DNA of 64,000 nt from Banduia mediterranea (GCF_031846245.1 NZ_JAVRIC010000003.1:1-64000); one strand, 5' to 3'; positions 1 to 11,354 are shown, counted from the first letter of the stretch. Notes: generated by a model not told the origin, from the letters alone. A program made the numbers and translations.

Positions 1-4
1 AGCC

Positions 5-2662
<2,658 letters not shown>

Positions 2663-2739
2663 GGCTTCTTTCTCCAGATATTCAATGTGGCTGGCGGGAC
2701 GATCGATGGCCGCCGGCAGCGGCGGTGCAGCGGGCACGG

Positions 2740-2745
2740 ATTATA
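2740..2745 (-). promoter_or_regulatory. Putative -10 box of the acnA promoter
   Basis: On the minus strand this reads TATAAT, a perfect sigma-70 -10 hexamer, 78 bases upstream of the acnA ATG. No good -35 is seen 16-18 bases further upstream, so the promoter may need an activator or an extended -10 context. It would exclude the upstream GTG as the start of acnA. Confidence 0.45.
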
Positions 2746-2850
2746 GCAAAAGCGCTTGCAGGCTCATGGATTTTCGGGCTACATCCATGATTCGATCTGA
2801 TCGCGGCTTGCAGCGTCGGCGAATGTCCCGGCGCCTGCCGGAGTACAGGG

Positions 2851-3452
2851 ATGAATGTCGCCGAGATGGTTCTGGGTGCGGGCGCACTGGGCACGGCGGC
2901 CTTCGGCATCGTCGAAGCGTTCAAGTGGTCGGCCTTGGGAAAGGCCGGATTCGAGCGACTCAAGAGCATGCCTGGAGAAGCATTACTTCACTCCTTATCA
3001 ACCTCGTATGGAACGGATTTCGAGTTATTTCTACGTGCACGGCATCGCAACCCCGAAGGCGTTGGAGAACTGCGACGCAGTCTGCGTCAGGGGATGCGCA
3101 TCGGTTTGAGGCCGGGACCGGCGCCCGCCTTGGCTGCGCAAGTCGGCACCGTGGACGCGGCAGAATTGACTCTTGTGGCTGAGCGGCTGATGCACGGAGG
3201 CCCACTCGACGATGCATCGCGAACCGTGCTCGGGCGTTATGAACTGGCCGTGGACGCGCGGATCGATGCCGGACTGACGCTGGCGATCGATGGCTACCAG
3301 GGCGCGATTCGCGCCGCCGCCTCCTTATCTGCGCGTCAGAGGCACACACCGATGAATTGGAGCCGCAACCCGACCAGGACAACGAGGATGCCTGGCAGGA
3401 CCTCTGGTTCTACTCCAACCCGATATTTATCGAATTGCTGGAAAGCGAATGA
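2851..3452 (+). pseudogene. Frameshifted hypothetical protein with N-terminal hydrophobic segment
   Basis: I do not recognise the family. The frame starts with MNVAEMVLGAGALGTAAFGI, a hydrophobic stretch, and continues about 160 residues to GAIRAAAS. Near 3328 the coding-like sequence moves to another frame (LICASEAHTDELEPQ, then EDAWQDLWFYSNPIFIELL) and stops at 3450-3452. One missing base in the cctcc run would restore a continuous 200-residue protein. Left in its first frame it reads on as arginine/proline-rich sequence to 3621, which looks non-native. A sequencing error at this base is the alternative. It is isolated between divergent acnA and convergent mnmA. Confidence 0.55.
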
Positions 3453-3828
3453 ACCGGCGCCCCCGAAAGCGACGCTCAGAGGCTGCTGTCGCGTGATGCC
3501 GAGAAGGACTGGCTGGCCGGGAAGCCGCGCTTGGCGCCGCTGCGCAGCCTGCGCGGGTGTTGTTGAGCAGCCCTGGATACCGCTGGGTTCACCCACACGT
3601 TTGGTCGCGGCGATGAGCTGAAATCCTCGCCGTTTGCGTCTGTCATGTCAGGAACCGATGGGCAGGGGGCAGACTGTAGTGCTTCCGGCAAGGCCAGGGA
3701 CACCGCCGCGACCCTGTTGTTGCAGGAACCGGCGCCGCCCGAACTCGGCTGGAGTTCGACGGGCTGGGCGTGAGCCCGATCGCCAGCGGATGGTCGGCCA
3801 TTTGCGGACCGGGGTGCGGCGTGGGCTA
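3453..3828 (+). other. Gene-free stretch with decayed coding-like fragments
   Basis: Beyond the TGA at 3450-3452 the same frame continues with plausible protein (DAQRLLSRDAEKDWLAGKPR) to a second stop near 3565. Another frame around 3590-3775 reads FTHTFGRGDELKSSPFASVM. These look like scattered pieces of one or more degraded genes. No promoter, terminator or complete gene is evident. Confidence 0.35.
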
Positions 3829-4956
3829 TCAGGCGCGGATCTCTGCGCCGCCCAGGCACTCCTGGCCGTCGTACAGCACCGCGTACTGACCGGCGACCGC
3901 GGCCCGCTGCGTCCGCTCGAAGCGCAGTTCCAAGGCGCCGTCCGGAAGCTGCGTGACGGCGCAGGCCTGCAGCGCCTGGCGATGGCGGAGCCGTGCATGC
4001 AAGCGCTGCGGCAGCGGCTCCGGCTGCCGGATCCAGTGGAATGGGCGCGTGCGCACCTGCGTGCTCATCAGTAGCGGATGCGCCGCATCCTGGGAGACCT
4101 GCAGCCGATTGCCGGACGCATGCTTGGCCACGACGTACCAGGGTGCGTCACGCGCGCCGCGCACGCCGCCGACCGACAGGCCGCGACGCTGCCCCAGCGT
4201 GTAGTAACTCAGCCCCTGATGCTGGCCGATGACCTGACCGCTGTCGTCGACGATCGGTCCCGGTTGCGGTTTGAGATAGTGCGCCAGGAACTCACGAAAC
4301 GGACGCTCGCCAATGAAGCAGATGCCGGTGGAGTCCTTGCGTCGGTGGTTGGGCAGGCCGGCCAGCGTCGCCAGTTCGCGGACCTTGGGCTTGGGGATGC
4401 CGCCAATCGGAAACAGCACGCGCGAGAAGGCGGCACGATCCACGGCGGCCAGGAAATAGGTCTGATCCTTGTTGTCGTCGGCCGCGCGCAGCAGGCGCGG
4501 GCCATCGTCGGCCGCTTCCAGGCGCGCGTAGTGTCCGGTGGCCACGAAATCCGCGCCCAGGCGCGTGGCATATTCGAGGAACGGCTGGAACTTGACCTCG
4601 CGATTGCACAGCACGTCCGGGTTCGGCGTCAGCCCGGCCTCGTAGTCGGCCAGGAACCTGGCGAACACGCGCTCGCGATATTCGCGTGAGAAATCCACGC
4701 GATGCAACGGAATCTGCAGTTCGTCGGCGACCTCGCGCGCGGACTGGAAATCCTCGGCGGAGCTGCAATAGGCCTGCTCGTCCTCGGCCCAGTTGACCAT
4801 GAACAGACCGGACACGCGGTAGCCTTGACGCTTGAGCAGCAGCGCGGAAACGGCGGAGTCGACGCCGCCGGACAGGCCGACGATGACGTGGGGAGCGGGG
4901 GCGGACAAGATGCGGTTCTTGGGCGGTGTTGGTGTGCTCAGTAGTGATAACGGCAT
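3829..4956 (-). CDS. mnmA: tRNA-specific 2-thiouridylase MnmA
   Basis: MnmA thiolates U34 of Lys, Glu and Gln tRNAs using ATP and persulfide sulfur. The PP-loop SGGVDS is at about residue 30, the nucleophilic cysteine is in PNPDVLCNREVKF, the persulfide cysteine in STGICFIGE, and the C-terminal beta-barrel is complete. At 375 residues it is slightly long because of about 20 extra N-terminal residues before HVIVGLSGG. ATG 4956 lies inside the end of yoeB (19-base overlap); a TTG about 17 codons downstream is an alternative start. The head-to-tail overlap suggests expression with the yefM-yoeB module. Confidence 0.95.
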   Translation of the reverse strand: MPLSLLSTPTPPKNRILSAPAPHVIVGLSGGVDSAVSALLLKRQGYRVSGLFMVNWAEDEQAYCSSAEDFQSAREVADELQIPLHRVDFSREYRERVFARFLADYEAGLTPNPDVLCNREVKFQPFLEYATRLGADFVATGHYARLEAADDGPRLLRAADDNKDQTYFLAAVDRAAFSRVLFPIGGIPKPKVRELATLAGLPNHRRKDSTGICFIGERPFREFLAHYLKPQPGPIVDDSGQVIGQHQGLSYYTLGQRRGLSVGGVRGARDAPWYVVAKHASGNRLQVSQDAAHPLLMSTQVRTRPFHWIRQPEPLPQRLHARLRHRQALQACAVTQLPDGALELRFERTQRAAVAGQYAVLYDGQECLGGAEIRA

Positions 4957-5192
4957 TGCGCAAGCAGGATCGCCTGTTCGGTGATCTTGTAGACCAGACG
5001 GTGTTCGCGGTCGATGCGGCGTGACCAGTAGCCGGACCCGTTGTGCTTCAGTGGCTCCGGGTCGCCGAGGCCTTCGAATGGTTGCCGTTGTATGTCCCGG
5101 ATCAGCGCGTTGATGCGTTTGAGCGTCTTCCTGTCAGTCCGTTGCCAATACAGACAATCGTCCCAGGCGTGTCGCGCCCACGACAGATTCAT
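4938..5192 (-). CDS. yoeB: YoeB-family mRNA interferase toxin
   Basis: The 84-residue product matches the Txe/YoeB family across its length: SWARHAWDDCLYWQ at the N terminus, PFEGLGDPEPLKHNGSGYWS in the centre, and the catalytic tail SRRIDREHRLVYKI...CRYHY with conserved Arg, Glu and His residues. Family members cleave mRNA on the ribosome A site. The ATG overlaps the yefM stop by four bases (ATGA), the usual antitoxin-first arrangement. Its 3' end overlaps the start of mnmA, which is unusual. The catalytic residues appear intact, so it is probably functional. Confidence 0.93.
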   Translation of the reverse strand: MNLSWARHAWDDCLYWQRTDRKTLKRINALIRDIQRQPFEGLGDPEPLKHNGSGYWSRRIDREHRLVYKITEQAILLAQCRYHY

Positions 5193-5443
5193 TCTTCGAG
5201 CAGCTCACGCGGAGTCGCCTGTCCGGATTCGATGTCCGCGATGGCTTCGTTCAGGCGCTGGGCGTTGTGCGGGCTCGCCATCAGATACGCGGTTTCCTCG
5301 TAGGCCTGGAAGTCCTCGAGGCTGATGACGACCGCCGGTTTGCCGTTTTGCCGGGTGATCAACACCGGTTTGTGATCGTCGTTGACTTTGTCGAGCGTCC
5401 GCGCCAAATGGCTGCGAAACGCCGAGTAGCTGATTGCGTCCAT
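5189..5443 (-). CDS. yefM: YefM-family antitoxin
   Basis: The 84-residue Phd/YefM antitoxin has the N-terminal DNA-binding part MDAISYSAFRSHLARTLDKV, the LITRQNGKPAVVISLEDFQA core and an acidic C-terminal toxin-binding tail ending TPRELLEE. It neutralises YoeB and, in this family, represses its own operon together with the toxin. ATG 5443 is preferred over an upstream in-frame start at 5482 because it gives the canonical N terminus and leaves room for the promoter at 5481-5486. It is coupled to yoeB by ATGA. Confidence 0.93.
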   Translation of the reverse strand: MDAISYSAFRSHLARTLDKVNDDHKPVLITRQNGKPAVVISLEDFQAYEETAYLMASPHNAQRLNEAIADIESGQATPRELLEE

Positions 5444-5480
5444 TGTGTTCGGCCGTGTGTTCGCGTGAAAGCTGGCCGGC

Positions 5481-5498
5481 ATTGTACTTATTTCTGTA
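5481..5498 (-). promoter_or_regulatory. Putative yefM promoter with GTACA operator half-sites
   Basis: Reading on the minus strand, GTACA occurs twice separated by seven bases, and the second copy overlaps TACAAT, a good -10 box about 38 bases upstream of the yefM ATG. YefM operators are known to be built on TGTACA hexamers, so this is a likely autoregulatory site. No clear -35 is seen. Confidence 0.45.
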
Positions 5499-5686
5499 CG
5501 CCCGTGGCCGCGAGGCAGATCACGCGGCCGGGTCGATTCAAGACGTCCGGACGCTCACTACATCGCGCGCTGAAGCGCCGTTGCCGATGACCAACAGAAA
5601 TGTGCGGTATAGGTCGCCGCGGCGCGCGTATCGAGCTTGTCTAACGGCCATGCCGCCAAGCGGTACCCCGCCGCGCGTGATTCAGG

Positions 5687-6157
5687 TTAAAGAGCGGGCA
5701 GACTGGCGAAATCTGTCTGGTGTTGCACCAGATTCAGCGGGTAGCGGTGGCCGGACAGGTAGTCGTCGATGGCGCGCAGCACCATCGGGCTTCGGTGGCG
5801 TTCGATCTGCTTGCGGATCTCGGCCTCGCTGAGCCACATGCTCCGCAGGATCGCCTTGTCCAGCTCGCGATCAGGGCGTTCGCTCAGCGCGCGGCCGATG
5901 AACATGAAGCGGATGAAGGTGTAGCCGAGTTCCGGCGGCTCGTACTCGTAGATGCCGAGCAGATCGGTCAGCTCCACGTCCCAGCAGGTTTCTTCCAGGG
6001 TTTCGCGAATGGCGCCGGCAAACAGTGTCTCGCCGCGTTCCCAGTGACCGGAGGGCTGATTGATCACCGGCGCGCCGTTGACACGCTCCTCGACCATCAG
6101 GAAACGCCCTTCCTTCTCGACGAGTACGGAGACCGTGACATGCGGGGACCAACTCAT
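5687..6157 (-). CDS. nudJ: NUDIX hydrolase, NudJ-like phosphatase
   Basis: The 156-residue protein carries a Nudix box spanning GHWERGE...RETLEETCWDV. The glycine that normally follows EET is a cysteine here. Surrounding sequence (HVTVSVLVEKEGRFLMVEE and the GYTFIRFMFIGRAL segment) matches NudJ, which hydrolyses thiamine pyrophosphate precursors and nucleoside di/triphosphates. ATG 6157 overlaps the stop of gspN by four bases, so it is the last gene of the gsp transcription unit. A link to secretion is not implied; co-transcription may be accidental. Confidence 0.85.
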   Translation of the reverse strand: MSWSPHVTVSVLVEKEGRFLMVEERVNGAPVINQPSGHWERGETLFAGAIRETLEETCWDVELTDLLGIYEYEPPELGYTFIRFMFIGRALSERPDRELDKAILRSMWLSEAEIRKQIERHRSPMVLRAIDDYLSGHRYPLNLVQHQTDFASLPAL

Positions 6158-6909
6158 GGCTTCGCGGTTCCTCGTGTGCGGAAGTGGTAGTAGCCTTGAT
6201 TGTCGGGGCGGCCCAGGCCGCGCAGCAGGTTCTGCAATTGTGGCTCCGTGCCCGGCTTGGCCTTCAATTGCAGATGCAGATCGTATGCACCCTCGGCGTC
6301 GAGCGTGCCTTCGCCGGATACATCCAGCGTACCGTCCACGGTGGTGATCGCGGCGTGCTGTGTGCGGCCCTCGGTGCTCAGGATCGCGCGAAAGCTGCCC
6401 AGGGCCAGCGGCGTGCGGCCGAACTTCCATTGCAGGCTGCGCAGGTCGAGCTGGCCATCGATCGCGGTCGGCAGGCGTCCGGCAAGGTCGAGTGCGCGCA
6501 GGTCCAGCGAGAAGCGTCCATCGATCGGCAGGTAGCCGTAACCGGAATTGCGCAATACGTCGGGCAGGGCGGCTTCGAGTTCCAGATCGCTGACGCTGAG
6601 CGCGCCCAACGGCGAGATCCGAAAATGTCCCTGGCCGTTGACATCGCCTTCGCTGCGCAGCGACACCGAGACCTTGGCCAGCAGCAGCCACAGCGGTTGC
6701 AGACGCCATTCCAGCGGGCCCGCCAGCGGACGGCCGCCGGCACTGACGGTGGCGACACGTCCGTGGCTGAGCGTGCCGTCGAGGCCGTCGAGTTCCACGG
6801 CGATGCCGTCGGGTTTGAACCATTGCCACAGATTCGCTGCCGGTGCCGCGCCCACCAGGGTGACGAGGAAGGCGACCAGACCGAGCACGATCAGCCAGCG
6901 CAGCTTCAT
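6154..6909 (-). CDS. gspN: Type II secretion system protein N
   Basis: The 251-residue product has an N-terminal membrane anchor (LRWLIVLGLVAFLVTLVGAA) followed by a periplasmic beta-rich domain with the family pattern GLDGTLSHGRV, PIDGRFSLDLRALDL and the repeated DGTLDVSGEG-type strands. GspN is an accessory inner-membrane component found in some type II secretion operons. It overlaps gspM upstream (ATGA at 6906) and nudJ downstream. Confidence 0.85.
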   Translation of the reverse strand: MKLRWLIVLGLVAFLVTLVGAAPAANLWQWFKPDGIAVELDGLDGTLSHGRVATVSAGGRPLAGPLEWRLQPLWLLLAKVSVSLRSEGDVNGQGHFRISPLGALSVSDLELEAALPDVLRNSGYGYLPIDGRFSLDLRALDLAGRLPTAIDGQLDLRSLQWKFGRTPLALGSFRAILSTEGRTQHAAITTVDGTLDVSGEGTLDAEGAYDLHLQLKAKPGTEPQLQNLLRGLGRPDNQGYYHFRTRGTAKP

Positions 6910-7412
6910 CGCGCCCGTTCCAGAGAGAGACGGGCATTGACCACGCCGGCGCTCTCGTTCTCGATTTCGGCGGACACCACTTCGAGCGCGTAGCGCTTCT
7001 TGAGCTCGTCGATCCAGCGCACCAGGGCGTCGAATGACACGGCTTCGAGCCAGACGCGGACAGTGTCGTCGCCATCCGGCTGGATACGCGTTAACGGTTT
7101 GCCGAGGGTGCTGTTCTTGCCGGCCTGGTCCACCACCGACAGCAATGATTGACCGGCGCCGATGACCGCTGTGGCTCCGCTGCGCGGCGCGCCGGGGCCG
7201 ATCTGCGCAGCCAGCACTTCGAGGCGCTCGGCCGTGGCTCGGGCCTGTTCGAGCCGGTCATGTGCGTTGCCATGGGCGGTCGCGAGCGGCTCCCACACGG
7301 CCAGATAGAGAATCGTCAGCAAGACGACGATGCCGCCGATCAGCAGGATTCGGCGATCGCGTGATTCCAGCGCCTGATAGTGACCCAGCAGTTCGCGCAG
7401 GGATTCGTTCAT
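6906..7412 (-). CDS. gspM: Type II secretion system protein M
   Basis: The 168-residue bitopic membrane protein has a short cytoplasmic tail MNESLRELLGHYQALESRDR, a single transmembrane helix (ILLIGGIVVLLTILYLAVW) and a periplasmic ferredoxin-like domain ending in a strand with ARLSLERAR. GspM dimerises with GspL in the inner-membrane assembly platform. The ATG at 7412 overlaps the gspL stop by four bases; an extension upstream would only re-read gspL in another frame. Confidence 0.88.
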   Translation of the reverse strand: MNESLRELLGHYQALESRDRRILLIGGIVVLLTILYLAVWEPLATAHGNAHDRLEQARATAERLEVLAAQIGPGAPRSGATAVIGAGQSLLSVVDQAGKNSTLGKPLTRIQPDGDDTVRVWLEAVSFDALVRWIDELKKRYALEVVSAEIENESAGVVNARLSLERAR

Positions 7413-8611
7413 GACACGGCCGTGAGCTTGAGGCGGATCTGTACGCCGGAGCTGCCGGCATTGGCCGACTCCACTTCCATCGCCACGTCGGTCTGCTGCC
7501 CGAACCAGGCCCGCAACGTTTCCAGGGTCTGCAGATCGGTGCCGGTCATGTTCAGATACAAGGCATTGTCGCGCCACTGCAGGCCGCGCAGCGACAGGCC
7601 TTTCGAGGCGTTCATGCCAGCGGCGAAGCGCTGCATCAGGAACAGCAGTCCGGTGTCGTCGCCACCCTGCAGGCGCCGCAATTCCGCGGCGATCATGGAA
7701 TCGAGATTGATCGCCTCGACACGGGTCTGGCCGGGAAACAGCTGGCGAAATCGTTGCAAATTCGCTTCGACCTGCGCGTCCGCGGCCGCGCCGATACGCA
7801 GCAGGTCGACGACGCCGCCGATCGCCAGGACCAGAAGACAGGCCGCCGCCAGCACGGCCGCGCGCCGCCACGGCAGCCAGGCACGGCGCATGTCCGAGGC
7901 CGGCGCATAGTCACCCTGCAACAGATTGATGGCATTGGCCGCTTGATGATGCCGGACCAGTGCGTCGAGAGCGGCACCGAACTCGGGAACCACGTCGACG
8001 CTGCGGCCCAGGGCCGAGAAGTCGGTCGCGACATCGCGCGGCGTGATGATCTGCAGACCCAGAGTGCGTTCCGGGTCAGCGAGATCGAGGTAGGTCGGCA
8101 GATCATCGGAGCGGCACACGAAGCCGCCGAAAGCGGCGCTGCGGACCGTCGCCAGTTCGGTCTCCATCAGTACGCTCCAGCGTCCGTCGCCGGGCAGCGG
8201 CAGGCATAGCGATTCCGGCAGCAGCAAGTCGATGCGCGTGCCGCGCGTGCGGAACGGTTCGAGCCAGGCTTCGAGCCGGGCCTTCGATACGGCGGCCACG
8301 GGCCATTCGCCGCCGGCAAGTCTGGCGCCGAGCGCGAAATGCACTGTTTCCACATCGTCGGCGAGCTGGTCTTCCAGCGCGTAGGGAATTGCCAGCAAGG
8401 CCTTGCTGGCCTGCCGCGCGGGGACGGCGGCTTGCGCCAGGCGAACGTCCGTGCCTGGCACGAACACCACGACGCGACGACCGGCGCATTCGTCGAGCAC
8501 GTCGCCCAGGCGCGATACCCGGGTGCCGCCCGGCGCGGCGCCGTCCACGCGAAAAGGCGTGGCGGCATCCAACGCGGAGTCGCGCAGGCGTATGTAGAGG
8601 GTTTCGCGCAA
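7409..8611 (-). CDS. gspL: Type II secretion system protein L
   Basis: The 400-residue protein has an N-terminal actin-like cytoplasmic domain (about residues 1-240, including ALLAIPYALEDQLADDVETVHFA), a transmembrane helix at WRRAAVLAAACLLVLAIGGVV, and a periplasmic ferredoxin-like domain with GLQWRDNALYLNM. GspL recruits the GspE ATPase to the membrane and pairs with GspM. It starts three bases after the gspK stop codon, within a tightly packed operon. Confidence 0.92.
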   Translation of the reverse strand: MRETLYIRLRDSALDAATPFRVDGAAPGGTRVSRLGDVLDECAGRRVVVFVPGTDVRLAQAAVPARQASKALLAIPYALEDQLADDVETVHFALGARLAGGEWPVAAVSKARLEAWLEPFRTRGTRIDLLLPESLCLPLPGDGRWSVLMETELATVRSAAFGGFVCRSDDLPTYLDLADPERTLGLQIITPRDVATDFSALGRSVDVVPEFGAALDALVRHHQAANAINLLQGDYAPASDMRRAWLPWRRAAVLAAACLLVLAIGGVVDLLRIGAAADAQVEANLQRFRQLFPGQTRVEAINLDSMIAAELRRLQGGDDTGLLFLMQRFAAGMNASKGLSLRGLQWRDNALYLNMTGTDLQTLETLRAWFGQQTDVAMEVESANAGSSGVQIRLKLTAVS

Positions 8612-8614
8612 GGC

Positions 8615-9583
8615 TTACTGACTATCGGTGCTGTGGCCGAGAATGATTGGAGTGCCCCCAGTCGGCCGACGGATCAGACTATAAAGAACGACGCGACCGC
8701 TGCCAATGAAGGCTGCGGCGCGACCTTGGAAATAGTTGCTGGTCACGGAAATGTAATCTCCGAGTTCGGCCGGAAACGGACTGTCGGGGCTGGCCAGATC
8801 GTCCAGGTTTTCCAGCGGTTGTTCCTCACGGGTTTCGACGAAGGATTCGAGCGTGCGGCGCTGTGCGTCGTCCTGCGCCAGCGCGCACAGCACCGCCGGC
8901 GTGGCGGTATTGACGTTGATCGCAGTTTCCTCGGGCAGGGCGGTGAGGTGCGGGCGCAGCAGACGGTACAGCTCCGGCGTCATGCCCTGGACTGCGAGCA
9001 GCTCGGAAATGTCCTGTATCGGGCGATTGGCTGCGCGATAGGACGGCGTCAGGCTCAGATAGCTCAGATCTTCGCCGCCCCCCGGAAACGATTGCTCGTC
9101 GTCGGCGTCGATCCAGTCCTTGATCGCGTTGGCGATGCCGCCGGCATCAAAGCCCTGGACCTCCTGCATGCCGTCGATGCAGCCGCCGGTGAGGAGATTG
9201 TTCAGCTGCGCCAGATAGATCTGCTGCTTCTGGACATCACGCACGGCCAGGTTGTTGACGTTGAACAGCCCCTGGAGGTCGGTGATGCTGCCGACCAGCG
9301 TGCCGCCTTCGACCGGCAGGGGCGGTAGTTGCTGCGCCCAGATGTCGGCGAGGCTGTCGGTTTCGGTTTCCTTGGCATCCAGCTCCAGGATCGCCGTGCC
9401 CCAGGATTCCAGACCCTGTGCGTACCACCACGCGGATTCGCTTTCCAGATAGGTTTGCGCGCGTTGTATGCCGCTGTGCGTGGACGCCAGCAGTGCAGTG
9501 GCTGCGATCGTGGCCAGTGCCACCACGAATACCGCGGTGATCAGGGCCACGCCGCGCGGCGGCCGTGCCATCGGGCGTCTCAT
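8615..9583 (-). CDS. gspK: Type II secretion minor pseudopilin GspK
   Basis: The 322-residue protein begins with a short prepilin leader MRRPMARPPRG followed by a hydrophobic helix VALITAVFVVALATIAATAL, without the FTLIE motif, as is normal for GspK. The large alpha domain contains DLQGLFNVNNL, IKDWIDADDE and INVNTATPAVL. GspK caps the tip of the pseudopilus. ATG 9583 overlaps the gspJ stop (ATGA). A second in-frame ATG four codons on is a possible alternative. Confidence 0.93.
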   Translation of the reverse strand: MRRPMARPPRGVALITAVFVVALATIAATALLASTHSGIQRAQTYLESESAWWYAQGLESWGTAILELDAKETETDSLADIWAQQLPPLPVEGGTLVGSITDLQGLFNVNNLAVRDVQKQQIYLAQLNNLLTGGCIDGMQEVQGFDAGGIANAIKDWIDADDEQSFPGGGEDLSYLSLTPSYRAANRPIQDISELLAVQGMTPELYRLLRPHLTALPEETAINVNTATPAVLCALAQDDAQRRTLESFVETREEQPLENLDDLASPDSPFPAELGDYISVTSNYFQGRAAAFIGSGRVVLYSLIRRPTGGTPIILGHSTDSQ

Positions 9584-10260
9584 GTCGGGGCTCCTGGGTT
9601 TTGCGAGCCGGCCGCTTCCGGCGCGATGCCGCTGCCGAACAGCAGGCGGATCTCGCCGTAGTCCTCGAGTTCCAACGTCAGTTCCACGCCGATGGGCAGG
9701 CCGACACTGCCCGGATCCTCGTCCTGCGTCGCCACGTTGCTGATGGTGGAGGCATTCGCCGGCCAGCTTTCCTGCCACTGCGCCTGGGCGTCGAGATAGC
9801 GCCAGCGCAGACTCTCCACGCCATCGAGTACTTCAACCTCGGTCGGTGTGGCGTCCTGCGATCGGTCGAGCGTGCGCCACGAATAGCGCACCAGCTTGTC
9901 CTCGCGCAGCCGGTAGCCCACGCGTTCCAGTTGCGAGCGCGGTTGCAGCAGCGGGTTCTGCCAGCCGTTGTGCGTGAACTCGACGATGCCGTTGACATCG
10001 GCCATGAACGCCAGCTGGGTATCGCCGAAACCGTCGCGTATCGGGCGCCGCACCAAGGACTGAAGATCATTGCGCAGGCGCTGGTAGGCGCGCTGGATCG
10101 CCGCGGTCCGGTCGAGCGAGCGCTCCACGCCGGCACGGCTGTCGAGCACGCTCTTGAGACCGCCATAGGCCAGCACCGAAAACACGCCGAACACCGCCAG
10201 CACCACGATGATCTCGATCAGGGTGAATCCGCCTCGGCTCCGGCGGGCGGGCGCGTTCAA
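9580..10260 (-). CDS. gspJ: Type II secretion minor pseudopilin GspJ
   Basis: The 226-residue pseudopilin has leader LNAPARRSRGG, cleavage before FTLIEIIVVLAVFGVFSV, and the GspJ pattern SRAGVERSLDRTAAIQRAYQRLRNDL...DGFGDTQLAF. It assembles with GspI and GspK at the pseudopilus tip. The start appears to be TTG at 10260, overlapping the gspI stop as TTGA; no ATG or GTG gives a complete prepilin leader. This implies translational coupling to gspI. Confidence 0.9.
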   Translation of the reverse strand: MNAPARRSRGGFTLIEIIVVLAVFGVFSVLAYGGLKSVLDSRAGVERSLDRTAAIQRAYQRLRNDLQSLVRRPIRDGFGDTQLAFMADVNGIVEFTHNGWQNPLLQPRSQLERVGYRLREDKLVRYSWRTLDRSQDATPTEVEVLDGVESLRWRYLDAQAQWQESWPANASTISNVATQDEDPGSVGLPIGVELTLELEDYGEIRLLFGSGIAPEAAGSQNPGAPT

Positions 10261-10670
10261 TTGCCACGCCCCGTCTTTGCGAGGAACGCCGACAGCGTCG
10301 CCAGGTTCTCCTCGCGGTCGCGTGCCTGTACGCGGACATCGACCCGCCGCAGATTGTCGTCCTGGGTTTCCTTGACCTCGACAAACCAGCGCCATTCGAT
10401 GTTGGCGAGTTCCACGTCGCCATCGCTGCGACCGACGTCGGGCCATTCGCGGTCGAGCTGTATTTCGGTGAGACGGTTGTGCGCGACCATTGCCGCGAAC
10501 GTCCGTTCGCGCAGGCGCGACGCGGCGCTGGTGTACTGCGCCATGCCCGCGAGCAAGGCTCCCATCGCGATCGCCAGCACGGCGACGGCGACCATGATCT
10601 CGATCAGGGTGAACCCGTTTTTTCGGGTCCCCGGTCCCGATCCCCCAACCCCCATTTCGCGCCCGATCAT
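10257..10670 (-). CDS. gspI: Type II secretion minor pseudopilin GspI
   Basis: The 137-residue pseudopilin has an 18-residue leader ending KNG and a prepilin peptidase site before FTLIEIMVAVAVLAIAMGAL. The globular part shows NRLTEIQLDREWPDVG and the IEWRWFVEVKETQDDNLRRVDV segment typical of GspI. It starts within the gspH stop (ATGA at 10667-10670) and runs into gspJ with a TTGA overlap. Confidence 0.92.
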   Translation of the reverse strand: MIGREMGVGGSGPGTRKNGFTLIEIMVAVAVLAIAMGALLAGMAQYTSAASRLRERTFAAMVAHNRLTEIQLDREWPDVGRSDGDVELANIEWRWFVEVKETQDDNLRRVDVRVQARDREENLATLSAFLAKTGRGN

Positions 10671-11326
10671 GGCCGTCCGCTCGCTTCGTCACCCTCGTCG
10701 GCCCTGCCCGACTTGACGCGCCCCATCAGGTCGCCTTCGACGCGATAACGCGAAGGCTGGTCGGGTACCGAGAATTCGAGAGAGAACGGCGTCATTTCAC
10801 CGCTGGACAGCACCATGATCTGCGGTGCCGGGCCGTTGCTGGTTTCGTCGTCGCCACTCAGATCGAGACGTCCGTCGCTCGTCGGCTCGTCGGCTTCATC
10901 CTCGGGATCGGCTTGCGTCTGTGCGTCATACAGGGGAGTGGGGCGACCCTCCACCGTCAGCGTCATCACGATCGGTTCCGGAACCGGATGGGGTCGCAAG
11001 GCCGCGCCACCGGTATACGGCGTCCAGCCGCCGCTGCCCAGCGCAAGCAGGCGATAGCCGTTGGTCTCCACCAGCAGGCCGAGCTGTTCGCCCTTGAACA
11101 GGGATTCATCGGCGGCCAGCGCCATGACCTTGCGCAGACGGCTGGCCTCGGCCTGCAGGCGATCATCCGAGCTGCGGCCGCCGATCGACAGCATTGCGAA
11201 CGTCGCCATGATGCCGATGATCAGCATCACCACCACGATTTCAAGCAGCGTGAAACCGTTCTTTCGGGACCCGGGACCCGAGAAAGCGGCCCTCCGAAAC
11301 TCGAATCCCGCTTGCTGGCCAGTCAT
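10667..11326 (-). CDS. gspH: Type II secretion minor pseudopilin GspH
   Basis: The 219-residue product has a long leader followed by KNG and the pseudopilin helix FTLLEIVVVMLIIGIMATFA. The globular domain contains RLQAEASRLRKVMALAADES and ends with an acidic linker and DQPSRYRVEGDLMG. ATG 11326 is chosen because it leaves a 28-base gap after gspG and has an AAGG nearby. The frame is open to 11377, which would overlap gspG. GspH connects the tip complex to the GspG fibre. Confidence 0.87.
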   Translation of the reverse strand: MTGQQAGFEFRRAAFSGPGSRKNGFTLLEIVVVMLIIGIMATFAMLSIGGRSSDDRLQAEASRLRKVMALAADESLFKGEQLGLLVETNGYRLLALGSGGWTPYTGGAALRPHPVPEPIVMTLTVEGRPTPLYDAQTQADPEDEADEPTSDGRLDLSGDDETSNGPAPQIMVLSSGEMTPFSLEFSVPDQPSRYRVEGDLMGRVKSGRADEGDEASGRP

Positions 11327-11354
11327 CCGATCGCGCCTTGAGGTGGCGCTCCGC

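Noticed and set aside
5687-7075. A 462-codon frame containing nudJ with a long N-terminal extension
   Set aside because: The extension is gspN and gspM read out of frame; nudJ starts at 6157 with ATGA coupling.
9580-10692. A 370-codon frame covering gspJ and part of gspI
   Set aside because: The first third is gspI in another frame; the GspJ prepilin leader begins at TTG 10260.
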